Assembly (NCBI GenBank): GCA_018669845.1
Contig: JABHSO010000013.1
Coordinates: 1 to 64,000 of the forward strand
Reading direction: 5' to 3'
Source of the DNA: Gammaproteobacteria bacterium
GTDB lineage: Bacteria; Pseudomonadota; Gammaproteobacteria; GCA-001735895
Length of the DNA: 64,000 nt
Part shown: positions 7,777 through 16,497 of the stretch, piece after piece
Numbering within the stretch: the stretch's first letter is position 1
Layout of the letters: every line of letters begins with the position of its first letter
Notes under the pieces: model-generated
What the model was told of the DNA's origin: nothing
Databases searched by the model: none
The model's input: the letters and a program-made list of their open reading frames with translations, nothing else
Program-made: the position numbers and the translations under genes

Positions 7777-9058
7777 AGTTGCTTTTACCTGCAAACTCAA
7801 CACAGCCTGAGAATTTTTTTTGTAAGTCATCATCTGAAAGAGGTCGACCAGGCATTCCGTAGGCTTCACCACAGAAACCCTGTAAAGTTCTGCCATCTTT
7901 TAGACTTAAACTAAGTCGAGCACTCTCAGGATAGAGAGAAAGCATTTTGTCTGTAGACAGGTCATCAGCTTCAATGACGGTCACCTTGTCCATTAACTTA
8001 AGCTTCTGTTGTGTAGAAATTTTATCTACAGTCAAATCATCTAATTGCACAAAACCATGAATCGCTGAACAAGCAAGTGCATAAGGCAAACTAAACTGGG
8101 CCTGCTGTACCGAAGCAGGTTGTGGATAGATCAGGCTGGTATTTACCAGTACAGGAACTTCTGCCGTTATTGAAACAATATCACTAACATTCGCATCAGC
8201 TTCTTTCATTAACAGTCTCATTTGTTCGATAGCCGCATGAGCTGCTGAGCAGACAGGATTTAGTTTATGTAAAAGCCCGGGGCTTACCAGCCTCCATTTT
8301 TCACCAAGGGTATTAACTTCTGAAGTTTTGGCCACGCCTTTATTCAATACAGCAAAATAACCTTTTGAATTTTCAAAAGCATCCACTGGACCCGTTACAC
8401 CAATTTTTGCGGCACGTGCAAAACCTATAGCCTGTCTTGCTGTTTCGCCAACCAGGTAAGGTTTCGCATCAGATCCAAATACCGCTTTTACGCCACTTGC
8501 TGAGCACGCCGCAAGACTGATTGCATGTCTGATTTGAGAATCCGTTAATCCCAATACACACCCGGCTGCTGCTGTGGCACCAATTAAACTAAAAGTAACC
8601 GTACTCCACCAGCCTGAAAAATAGTGATTGTGTGTGCAGATATCGGCAAGGGTGTAGGTTATTTCGGAGCCCACAATAAAAGCTGAAAGTAAGTCAGCTT
8701 CATTTCCTTCACATTCTTCAACCAGTGCTAAAACTACCGGCAGTACAACAGCTGATCCATGCATGATGCCGGTATAACTTGTGTCATCAAAATCCCAGGC
8801 ATGGGCAGCCGTTCCGTTAATGAGTGCTGCAGTTTCAGCATTTGAAGGTTTTCGGTTTATGGTTGAACAGCTACCTGCAATCACCGGTAACCCATTTGCC
8901 AGTCTCTCGACAAGAGGGTGAACACTTCCCGCCACCATGACACCGAGCGTATCCAGAATAGCTCGCCGTGAAGCTTTGACTACTTCTTCAGGAACATTGT
9001 CTAAATCAAAATCATATGCCCAGTTTGCAAATTTTTCGGTAAGTAATAATCCAGCCAA
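7712..9058 (-). CDS. MmgE/PrpD family protein
   Basis: 448 residues covering the full MmgE/PrpD fold: N-terminal helical domain (LTEKFANWAYDFDLDNVPEEVV, then AILDTLGVMVAGS), the conserved NGTAAHAWDFDDT segment with the usual His and Asp residues, and the C-terminal alpha/beta lid. Known members include 2-methylcitrate dehydratase, cis-aconitate decarboxylase and iminodisuccinate epimerase; specificity is not predictable here. Translation appears to start at a TTG two bases after the soxG stop codon, suggesting coupling to the sarcosine-oxidase operon. It is the last gene of that operon, in the place where glyA or purU would be unremarkable. Confidence 0.85.
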   Translation of the reverse strand: MAGLLLTEKFANWAYDFDLDNVPEEVVKASRRAILDTLGVMVAGSVHPLVERLANGLPVIAGSCSTINRKPSNAETAALINGTAAHAWDFDDTSYTGIMHGSAVVLPVVLALVEECEGNEADLLSAFIVGSEITYTLADICTHNHYFSGWWSTVTFSLIGATAAAGCVLGLTDSQIRHAISLAACSASGVKAVFGSDAKPYLVGETARQAIGFARAAKIGVTGPVDAFENSKGYFAVLNKGVAKTSEVNTLGEKWRLVSPGLLHKLNPVCSAAHAAIEQMRLLMKEADANVSDIVSITAEVPVLVNTSLIYPQPASVQQAQFSLPYALACSAIHGFVQLDDLTVDKISTQQKLKLMDKVTVIEADDLSTDKMLSLYPESARLSLSLKDGRTLQGFCGEAYGMPGRPLSDDDLQKKFSGCVEFAGKSNFKPPVSDKSLLTLAAELFHSY

Positions 9059-9060
9059 AA

Positions 9061-9654
9061 TTAGTGCTCTTTTATTTCATAACCAGATGGTTTGGCTAAC
9101 TCACAGATCAATTCCCATAACGAAACTGTCCAGTTGAGGGGTACAATTATTTCAAATCGATCTACCGCCACGCGGTGAATCAATACAGCAATCTGGTGAA
9201 TGCCACTCTGTTTAAAGTTACCCACCGGAAAAGTAGTCATGGAAAAATCAAGCGCTGCCAGTTGAGACATTAAGTCTTCAACTTGTTCCCCCTGCACGGC
9301 AATTATCCAGCGAGCATGAGAAAGGTCTATTAACGGCGTGCTTTCCATATCCGCATTTTCAAAAATATAACTAAATGATTTTTGGTCTACACGTAACAAT
9401 ATTTTTTCCGGTGCGATTCTAAAACATGAAACATCATTGGATAATTGAACGGTGCCATAGTCACCCAGACCATCAAGTCCAATTGATTTTAAAGTGGGTT
9501 TAGCAGCTTCATCAAAGTCGTCCCACCCGGCCAGCTGGATCAATAATCCCGGCGCATACTCTGATAACTGATAACCAGTATGTGATTGATAATTTTCATG
9601 TTCGCGTAGTCGAGCATGTTCATTCATAGCTAAAGGGGAACGTATTTCAGGCAT
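9061..9654 (-). CDS. soxG: sarcosine oxidase gamma subunit family protein
   Basis: 197 residues from the ATG at 9654, which overlaps the end of the alpha-subunit gene by 8 bases and has AAGGAGA upstream; an open frame 14 codons longer lacks such a site. It is related to the GcvT fold and matches the gamma subunit of heterotetrameric sarcosine oxidase in size and position (RIAPEKILLRVD, LSHARWIIAVQG, GIHQIAVLIHRVAVDRFEI). In that enzyme gamma has a structural role and helps hold the folate-side assembly. The same subunit exists in N-methylglutamate dehydrogenase (mgdD), so the name is by family and gene order rather than proven substrate. Confidence 0.85.
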   Translation of the reverse strand: MPEIRSPLAMNEHARLREHENYQSHTGYQLSEYAPGLLIQLAGWDDFDEAAKPTLKSIGLDGLGDYGTVQLSNDVSCFRIAPEKILLRVDQKSFSYIFENADMESTPLIDLSHARWIIAVQGEQVEDLMSQLAALDFSMTTFPVGNFKQSGIHQIAVLIHRVAVDRFEIIVPLNWTVSLWELICELAKPSGYEIKEH

Positions 9655-12652
9655 TCTGTCTTTCTCCTTTCGGATCAAAGAAATGAGGCGACACAACTTT
9701 GGCTGTTAAGGTGGTATCACTTAAAAAATCTATCACACGAATTTTTTCACCCTTTCGTTCAGTTCCATTCTTTAACAATGCAAGGGCTATATTCTTTTTC
9801 AAGGCAGCAGAGTATGTCGTTGAAGAAACCCATCCATCGCCATGCCCTTTGGCCTCATCCATTTCTGAAAACAGTAAGGAGCCTGCTAAAATATCCTGTC
9901 CCCCTTCAACCTCAAGCCCCACCAAACTCGGTCGTACAGGATCAGTTAAAAAAGGACGATTTTTTAATATTGAACCAATAAAAGGTTTCTTTTTAGAAGC
10001 AAAACCATCCATGCCGATGTCCTTCAATGTGGTGCGCCCTTCAATTTCAGGACCTGCTACATGTCCCTTCTCTATTCTTAAAGCACCCATTGCTTCTGTT
10101 CCATAGGGGCGAAGGTTAAATTCATCACCAACTTGCATTAAATATTCCCAGATATGAAAACCATAACCTGCCGGGATATAAATTTCATAGGCAAGTTCGC
10201 CTGAATAACTCATACGCTGAATACGAATATTAACTCCGGACATATCAGCATGGGTTAGATAGTTATTCGGTAAAGTTTCATTCGTTAAATCAGCACCTGT
10301 AGTCGCCCTGGTTAACAACTCTCTTGATCGTGGTCCGGCCACGGCAATAGCTGCCCATTGATCAGTAATCGTGGTGACATGAACTTTTAAGTCTTTCCAG
10401 CTGGTCTGTAATAACAATTCTGACAGTGCTAACACTTTAGCCGCGTTAGCTGTTGTTGTTGACATAAAATAATCAAACTCTCCCAGTCGGGCCGTCACGC
10501 CATCATCCATAATAAAACCATCTTCCCTTAACATAACACCGTAACGGATGCGCCCTACTTCCAGCAACTTCCAACCATTTACATAAATTCGATTTAGAAA
10601 TTCAGCAGCATCCGGCCCCTGCACAGCAATTTTACCCAGCGTTGACACATCAACCATGCCAACACCGTTTCTGACATGAGCAGATTCTCGAATATAACTA
10701 TCTCGTAAACTTTCACCATTTTCTGGGTAATAACGTGGACGTTTCCAGGCACCCACATCCATTTGAACAGCGCCGTGTTTTTCATGCCAGTCATGCATTG
10801 GCGTTAATCGAGTCGGTGCAAAGTGCAAGCCTGTTTCTGCACCAACAAGACTGCCGATTGTGACAGGTGTATAAGGTGGGCGGAATGTGGTGGTGCCCAC
10901 GTCAGGAATTGTTGCATTGCGTAACTCTGCCATTCGGCTCATCGCATTAATATTGGAAAGTTTGCCCTGATCGGTCGCCATGCCCAACGTGGTATAGCGC
11001 TTCAGGTGTTCGACGGACACATAACCTTCACGATGTGCCAGATCAATATCAGACCGCGTGACATCATGTTGAAGATCAATAAATGCTTTACCCAAAGTTT
11101 TACCTGTTGAGTCGGTGACACACCAGAGCGGACAATAATCCCGTCCCCAGCCATCGGCATATTGTGGTTCTGGCACTATGGGTTCATCCCCGTTTTCATA
11201 AGCGCCTGCTACAGTTTCTGCCGCAGCAATCCCGGCTGCAAATCCCTGTGATACCGTTTGCTTTAAGTCATCTACAGCCAAAACTGAACCCGCACATTTC
11301 ATGGTTGGAAGAGAATCAGGTACAGGAACAAAACAACCTTTCTCACTTTCAAAAACAGGTTTTTGTTGTCGCTGGCTCCATAGATGAAGAACCGGTGACC
11401 AGCCACCTGACACAGCGATTAAATCACAGGGCAGAGTTCGCGGTTCTCCTGCGGCCCTTCCTTTGGCATCAATAGCAGTGATGATTGCAGATGAAACACA
11501 CCGTCGACCTTTAGCTGCCAAAACGGCATACCCGGAAAAAAGTTCTATGCCATGAGTTTTAACCAGCTCTAAAAGCTGCTTTGGAATATCTGTTCGCATA
11601 TCCAGCAATGTGACAATAGCCCCTGATTTCACAAGATCAAATGCAGTTGAATAAGCACTGTCATTATTGGTACTTATAATCACTTGTTGACTCGGCAATA
11701 CAGCGTATCGATTAATATAAGTTCTGACTGAATTTACCAGCATCACTCCGGGTTTATCATTATTGCCAAACACCAGTGGCCGTTCGATGGCTCCGGTTGC
11801 TAGAATTGCCTGTTTTGTCCTAACTCGCCAGTAACACTGTCTCGGTTGATCGGCTGGCGGTTCTGACACATGATCCCAGAGCTTTTCAATAACGCCATAG
11901 ATATCTTGATCATAGGCTCCAAAAACGGTGGAACGTGTCAGAATTTTCACATTACCCAAAAGATTGATTTCTTCTATGACCCCTTTTAACCAGTCATCTG
12001 TTTCAGTTCCAGCCGGAGATGATAAAAGCGATCCACCCAGGGCTTCATCCTGTTCAACCAGAAAAACATTCAGACCTGATCGTCCTGACGAAAGTGCTGC
12101 TGCAAGTCCTGCCGGTCCTGCCCCAATGATTAGCACATCACAGAAAGCATTTTTCTTTTCATAACAGTCCGGGTCATCAATTATTACCGCCTGACCCATA
12201 CCAGCCGCTCGACGAATAACTGACTCACAAAACATCCAGAATCGAGTTCCCTTAAAAGGCCCGATAAAGGTTTTGTAATAAAAACCGGAACTCATAAACG
12301 GTGCAAATAATTGATTCACTGAATTAAAATCGACACGCACATTAGGCCATGCATTTTGCCCGAAAGATTGCAGACCATCATAAGCAGAGATCATGGTCGC
12401 AGGTGTATTGGGTTCGGTTCTCGAACCATCACCAAGCTGAATCATTGCATTAGGTTCTTCAATACCGGCACTGAAAATACCCCTGGGGCGATGGTATTTA
12501 AAACTTCGAGCGACCACCGTTTCATTATTAACAAGTAATGCAGATGCCAGGGTATCACCTTGAAAAGCACTAAGCGGACGCCCATCAAAAGTTAGAGTGA
12601 TAGTCTCTTCACGATTTATTCGTCCACCAGTTTTCAAACGGCTAGCAGTCAT
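9647..12652 (-). CDS. soxA: sarcosine oxidase alpha subunit family protein
   Basis: 1001 residues. In order: a 2Fe-2S-ferredoxin-like N-terminal segment (ITLTFDGRPLSAFQGDTLAS, followed by the typical FKYHRPRG), an NAD-binding Rossmann domain (DVLIIGAGPAGLAAAL, about residue 175), an oxidoreductase region, and from about residue 610 a GcvT-type tetrahydrofolate-binding domain with C-terminal barrel. The heterotetrameric enzyme oxidatively demethylates sarcosine, and the one-carbon unit passes through a cavity to folate to give 5,10-methylene-THF. The start ATG overlaps the soxD stop by 4 bases. The paralogous N-methylglutamate dehydrogenase subunit MgdC has the same layout and is the main alternative. 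Confidence 0.92.
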   Translation of the reverse strand: MTASRLKTGGRINREETITLTFDGRPLSAFQGDTLASALLVNNETVVARSFKYHRPRGIFSAGIEEPNAMIQLGDGSRTEPNTPATMISAYDGLQSFGQNAWPNVRVDFNSVNQLFAPFMSSGFYYKTFIGPFKGTRFWMFCESVIRRAAGMGQAVIIDDPDCYEKKNAFCDVLIIGAGPAGLAAALSSGRSGLNVFLVEQDEALGGSLLSSPAGTETDDWLKGVIEEINLLGNVKILTRSTVFGAYDQDIYGVIEKLWDHVSEPPADQPRQCYWRVRTKQAILATGAIERPLVFGNNDKPGVMLVNSVRTYINRYAVLPSQQVIISTNNDSAYSTAFDLVKSGAIVTLLDMRTDIPKQLLELVKTHGIELFSGYAVLAAKGRRCVSSAIITAIDAKGRAAGEPRTLPCDLIAVSGGWSPVLHLWSQRQQKPVFESEKGCFVPVPDSLPTMKCAGSVLAVDDLKQTVSQGFAAGIAAAETVAGAYENGDEPIVPEPQYADGWGRDYCPLWCVTDSTGKTLGKAFIDLQHDVTRSDIDLAHREGYVSVEHLKRYTTLGMATDQGKLSNINAMSRMAELRNATIPDVGTTTFRPPYTPVTIGSLVGAETGLHFAPTRLTPMHDWHEKHGAVQMDVGAWKRPRYYPENGESLRDSYIRESAHVRNGVGMVDVSTLGKIAVQGPDAAEFLNRIYVNGWKLLEVGRIRYGVMLREDGFIMDDGVTARLGEFDYFMSTTTANAAKVLALSELLLQTSWKDLKVHVTTITDQWAAIAVAGPRSRELLTRATTGADLTNETLPNNYLTHADMSGVNIRIQRMSYSGELAYEIYIPAGYGFHIWEYLMQVGDEFNLRPYGTEAMGALRIEKGHVAGPEIEGRTTLKDIGMDGFASKKKPFIGSILKNRPFLTDPVRPSLVGLEVEGGQDILAGSLLFSEMDEAKGHGDGWVSSTTYSAALKKNIALALLKNGTERKGEKIRVIDFLSDTTLTAKVVSPHFFDPKGERQNA

Positions 12653-12915
12653 TTCGATACCTCTTTAGCCAGTCGGCAATCACCCATCTCATGAGTTAGC
12701 GTATTGCGCTCCAACACCAGCCACTGTCGACAACCCTGAACATGATGCCAATATTCCTGATGCGGCCCTCTGGGATTATCCCGGTTAAAAACATAATCCA
12801 GCCAGGCATTCACGTCTGTTTCATTCATATCAGGACGAGTTACCGAAGCATCGGCACCATAGGTGAATTCAGTTTCATCACGCAATCCACAGACAGGGCA
12901 ATTTATTCTTAGCAT
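12649..12915 (-). CDS. soxD: sarcosine oxidase delta subunit family protein
   Basis: 88 residues. Cys6 and Cys9 (INCPVCG), His58 and Cys62 (HHVQGC) match the zinc-binding set of the sarcosine oxidase delta subunit. The conserved FNRDNPRGPHQEYWHH stretch, which packs against the flavin subunits, is present. It lies between the beta and alpha genes, with nine bases from soxB and a 4-base ATGA overlap with soxA, the usual B-D-A-G order. Confidence 0.92.
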   Translation of the reverse strand: MLRINCPVCGLRDETEFTYGADASVTRPDMNETDVNAWLDYVFNRDNPRGPHQEYWHHVQGCRQWLVLERNTLTHEMGDCRLAKEVSK

Positions 12916-12924
12916 GTTAGACCT

Positions 12925-14181
12925 CTAGTGTGCATTAGGCTGCGGGCCGACACCCTTTTCATCTATCTGGTAACCTCGCTCAAACCTGTCGAGGGTAAAC
13001 TCGGCAGCTTCTTCATGCGGCTCATCTTTGGCCAGCAACCAGGCGAAATTCCAGCCTGATGCAGGCGTTGCCTTAAATCCCCCATAACACCAGCCACCAT
13101 TGAGATACAGTCCATCAATGGATGTTTTCGTAATAAAGGGAGAACCATCCATCGACATATCCATAATGCCCGCCCAATGTCGCAGCAGTCGTAAACGAGA
13201 TATCGACGGCACCAGTGCTTTAGCACAGGCCATGCTGTGCTCAACAATGGGCAAACCTCCTCGCTGAGCATAAGAATTATAACCATCCAGATCACCACCC
13301 ATGACCAGGCCGCCTTTATCCGACTGGCTGATATAAAAATGTGCAGCGCCGTAACTGATAACAGTATCAACCATGGGTTTCAAAGGTTCAGATACAAAAG
13401 CCTGCAATGCATGACTTTCTATGGGTAACCTCAAACCGGCTTTTGTAGCCAGGTGCCCGCTATGCCCTGCCACAGCCAGACCCACTTTATTCGCACGAAT
13501 GGGGCCTTTGGTCGTTTCAACACCGACAACTTTACCGTTTTCCCACAGGTAACCCTGCACTTCACATTGCTGGATGATATCGACTCCGCACTGATCAGCG
13601 GCTCGAGCATAACCCCAGGCCACTGCATCATGACGAGCCGTTCCTGCCCGGCTTTGAAAAATTGCACCTTGAACGGGGAAACGGGCATTGTTTGAATAAT
13701 CGAGATAAGGCAGACGTTCACGCACTTCGTTACGGTCGAACAGTTCTGCATCAATTCCATTGGCACGCATCACATTGCCACGTCTGCGCGCGGCATCCAT
13801 CTGCCCCTGAGAATGGCACAGGTTATATTGACCGCGTTGCGAAATCATCACGTTGTAATTTAGATCCTGACTGAGGTCTTCCCACAGCTTAAGGGAGTGT
13901 TCATAAAACAGGGTATTTCCAGGCATCATGTAATTGGAACGAACGATGGTGGTATTTCGCCCGGTATTGCCACCACCGAGCCATCCTTTTTCGATAACAG
14001 CAATATTTTTAATGCCATGTTCTTTGGCAAGATAATAAGCCGTGGCAAGTCCATGACCTCCCCCGCCGACAATCACTACATCATAAGCAGGTTTTGGCGC
14101 TGGATCACGCCAGGCACGCCCCCAGTTTTTATTACCACTTAAAGCATGTCTAAATATTGAAAAGGCAGAATAATAACCCAC
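12925..14181 (-). CDS. soxB: sarcosine oxidase beta subunit family protein
   Basis: 418 residues from a GTG at 14181, chosen because AGGAG lies just upstream and the resulting N-terminus (GYYSAFSIFRHALSGNKNW) lines up with the family; a TTG at 14196 would place the Shine-Dalgarno inside the gene. FAD-binding DAO-type fold: YDVVIVGGGGHGLATAYYLA, then GWLGGGNTGRNTT. The His in RHDAVAWGYARAAD fits the residue that carries covalent FMN at the alpha/beta interface. The C-terminal GGWCYGGFKATPASG is typical. It oxidises the secondary amine and hands electrons to oxygen. First gene of a B-D-A-G-mmgE operon, divergent from the RpiR-type regulator. Confidence 0.93.
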   Translation of the reverse strand: MGYYSAFSIFRHALSGNKNWGRAWRDPAPKPAYDVVIVGGGGHGLATAYYLAKEHGIKNIAVIEKGWLGGGNTGRNTTIVRSNYMMPGNTLFYEHSLKLWEDLSQDLNYNVMISQRGQYNLCHSQGQMDAARRRGNVMRANGIDAELFDRNEVRERLPYLDYSNNARFPVQGAIFQSRAGTARHDAVAWGYARAADQCGVDIIQQCEVQGYLWENGKVVGVETTKGPIRANKVGLAVAGHSGHLATKAGLRLPIESHALQAFVSEPLKPMVDTVISYGAAHFYISQSDKGGLVMGGDLDGYNSYAQRGGLPIVEHSMACAKALVPSISRLRLLRHWAGIMDMSMDGSPFITKTSIDGLYLNGGWCYGGFKATPASGWNFAWLLAKDEPHEEAAEFTLDRFERGYQIDEKGVGPQPNAH

Positions 14182-14399
14182 CGGAAGACTCCTCAAAAAT
14201 GCTACAGATATTTATAATTTTAACTATAATGTACCAATTGTAATATTGTGTCAATTTTTATTACCTATGCTACTTTTAATATTTATAAGGCTCGATGAAT
14301 ATTTTGTTAGCCATGTTATGCTGTATATAATTCCGTTAAAGTCGAACAAGGTTTTCTGTTCTATAAGTATTAATTTTTGGACTCATTTAGTAAAATTTT

Positions 14400-15254
14400 A
14401 TGACAGGCATTCTTCAACTCCTGGCAAAACGCATACCGGATCTTCCGCCCAAGATGGCATCCGCTGCCCGCTTTTCTCTGGATAACCCTGATTATATTGC
14501 ATTAAACTCCATGCGCTCAGCAGCGACAAAATGCGGTGTAACATCACCTACCATGCTGCGCCTGGCCCGGTTGCTAGACTTCGATAGTTACACCGATTTT
14601 AAAAATGCTTTCCAGCAAAGCGTCATTGCCGATGGTTTCAAAGATCGTGCAAAAAAATTAACTAAAAATGAAATTTCAGATGGACAGAAATCCATATTGC
14701 AGAGCATTTCAGAATCGGCAGTAATGAACCTGGAAAAAACACTTACAGGAAACAATCCTGATGTCTTAACAACAATGGCCAGGCTTCTTTTGTCCGCAAG
14801 AACACCCTATGTTATTGGCCTGGGATCATTACACTCGGTTGCGACATTCATGCAGGTCACTGGAAGAATGACATTACCTGGACTTAGAGTACCCAGGTTA
14901 GGTGAATACACGCTGATCGAAACCCTCGGAGCCATTGGCGCAGATGATGTCGTTCTGGTGCTTTCTGTCTCTCCTTATGCTAAAGGAACCGCTGATGCCT
15001 TGAGATTTGCCAAACAACGAAACGCTACCATCATGGTAATCACCGACAGACGCAGTTCACCTTTACTTGAATTTGCTGATTATTATTTTTTAACCGCAAC
15101 CAGTAGCTTACATTACTACCCCTCTTTTATTTCTACTGTTGCAGTCATTGAGGCACTACTGGCCACCGTTGTCGCTGAAGGCGGAGATGAAGTACTTAAT
15201 AGAATTGCTGAAATTGAAAGTATACGAGAGAAAAGCGGAGCTTATTTAAAGTAA
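14400..15254 (+). CDS. MurR/RpiR family transcriptional regulator
   Basis: 284 residues. The N-terminal RpiR-type helix-turn-helix (about 1-80) carries the family's TSPTMLRLARLLDFDSYTDFK; a SIS sugar-isomerase-like sensor domain (about 125-260) includes PYVIGLGSLHSVA and VLVLSVSPYAKGTADALRFAK. SIS domains usually bind phosphosugars, but RpiR regulators also occur beside amine-catabolism genes. It is divergent from soxB across about 220 AT-rich bases, so it probably controls the sox-mmgE operon and itself. The ribosome binding site before the ATG is weak. Confidence 0.88.
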   Translation: MTGILQLLAKRIPDLPPKMASAARFSLDNPDYIALNSMRSAATKCGVTSPTMLRLARLLDFDSYTDFKNAFQQSVIADGFKDRAKKLTKNEISDGQKSILQSISESAVMNLEKTLTGNNPDVLTTMARLLLSARTPYVIGLGSLHSVATFMQVTGRMTLPGLRVPRLGEYTLIETLGAIGADDVVLVLSVSPYAKGTADALRFAKQRNATIMVITDRRSSPLLEFADYYFLTATSSLHYYPSFISTVAVIEALLATVVAEGGDEVLNRIAEIESIREKSGAYLK

Positions 15255-15685
15255 CCAAATTTTCCAGGCAGGAGATGCACATGAACTGGCATTTTTGGGC
15301 TCCTTAAGCTTGAACACCCTCTTTAATACTGACGTTAATAAGATTAATCTCAACAGCTCAGTCATTTGGAGCCATTGAAATATTTCCCCTATTATTATTT
15401 TAATAATAATTAACCAAACAGCAGGCTTTGTAAATTTATACTGAACTATCTAGTCCTGATTTATTTATTCGGTCGAAATGAATACCTGAAAAAATAAAAT
15501 AAGAATTCGAATAACTCATCCACACGGAATGTTAAATTATTGCTGTCGTATATGACGTTTGATTAAATTCGAAATCTACATTTAATGCCGCATTTAAAAA
15601 ACATACGGGTATGACTCCCACTCAGTATAAAGTACAAGCATCAAAAATTGCCTTAAATAATTAAATGAAAATGTCTGGTCTGGGT
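15255..15685. other. AT-rich intergenic region
   Basis: No gene seen in either strand. Sequence is AT-rich with scattered stops in all frames. It leads into the inverted-repeat element at 15686. There is a small hairpin, GTCTGG...CCAGAC, at 15673-15691 overlapping the element's left end. Confidence 0.5.
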
Positions 15686-15857
15686 CCAGACTGTGTGAAA
15701 ACTATTTACCACAAAAATATTGTGGCAAATAGGTATTAAATCGGTTGCTTACACACTTCTAAAGTGGATAATTGGCATCGAAATTATCGCTTATGTTTAC
15801 CTATAGTGGAAATTATTTAAAAGTGATTATAGATTTTCAAGTTTTCACACAGCCTGG
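15686..15857. repeat. 172-bp MITE-like element with 17-bp terminal inverted repeats
   Basis: Left end CCAGACTGTGTGAAAAC (15686-15702) and right end GTTTTCACACAGCCTGG (15841-15857) are inverted copies matching at 16 of 17 positions, including 12 contiguous perfect bases. CTGGGTC occurs in direct orientation at both outer edges (15680-15686 and 15854-15860), which could be a target duplication merged with the ends. Inside is a further hairpin, ATTTACCACAA...TTGTGGCAAAT (about 15704-15731). There is no transposase frame. Probably a non-autonomous transposon remnant. Confidence 0.5.
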
Positions 15858-15907
15858 GTCGATGCCTGGCGCAAAAAAATCATGTCAGAAAATAGAACAA
15901 CAGGATC

Positions 15908-16273
15908 ATGAATAATCCAGGTACGTTTTTAGAGAATATTGCACTGCGCTGGCTGAAAACCAGGGGCCTAAAAGTAGTCGCCAAGAATTATCTCAGCCGA
16001 GCCGGAAAAATCGATATAATCATGATTGATGAAAACACCTTGTGTTTTATAGAGGTCAAATACCGTAGAAGCCAAGATTTTGATGGTACAGACTATGGCA
16101 TACCAGTATCAGAGCAGCAGAAAATTACCCAGACCGCATTAAGCTTTGTCAGCCGCCAACACAAGTATCTCAATTACCCTCGGCGTTTTGATACTCTATT
16201 AATCGAGCCAGGTATTGATGAACCCTATGAGATAAACTGGATCAAGAATGTATTCAGTGCCAGCCTTTATTAG
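15908..16273 (+). CDS. YraN/UPF0102 family endonuclease-like protein
   Basis: 121 residues. The family signature is clear: GTFLENIALRWLKTRGLKVV, AGKIDIIMIDENTLCFIEVKYR; the usual GEIDLI is GKIDII here, and the E-x-K of the restriction-endonuclease-like core (FIEVKYR) is intact. YraN proteins are Holliday-junction-resolvase-fold proteins of uncertain role. In most gammaproteobacteria yraN lies beside rsmI and lpoA; here it is in accessory DNA next to a mobile-element remnant, so it may be a transferred copy. AGGA precedes the ATG closely. Confidence 0.8.
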   Translation: MNNPGTFLENIALRWLKTRGLKVVAKNYLSRAGKIDIIMIDENTLCFIEVKYRRSQDFDGTDYGIPVSEQQKITQTALSFVSRQHKYLNYPRRFDTLLIEPGIDEPYEINWIKNVFSASLY

Positions 16274-16433
16274 AGTAAATGACCGAAGACCGAATAACGA
16301 ACCGACACCGGATTTTGTGAACCGTCGTCACGGAGATCCTTATGAAATATGGGGAGGAGTCGGGTGCATCGGGTGCGACGATTTTTTCGAGAACCTTTTT
16401 GGTGACTCGATGGTGAGAGCAATGGTGAAGTAG
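16248..16433 (+). CDS. possible small ORF overlapping the end of yraN
   Basis: 61 codons opening at an ATG inside the last 26 bases of yraN. The product has a Pro/Asn/Arg-rich first half and the stretch RRHGDPYEIWGGVGCIGCDDFF. I recognise no family. The overlap would allow translational coupling, but no ribosome binding site is evident. It may be non-coding. Confidence 0.2.
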   Translation: MYSVPAFIRVNDRRPNNEPTPDFVNRRHGDPYEIWGGVGCIGCDDFFENLFGDSMVRAMVK

Positions 16434-16497
16434 TTATTTGTAGATAAATTAGAGTATGCTGTAAGAGATTTCATAAATACAAATACCAGGTGTTGAT

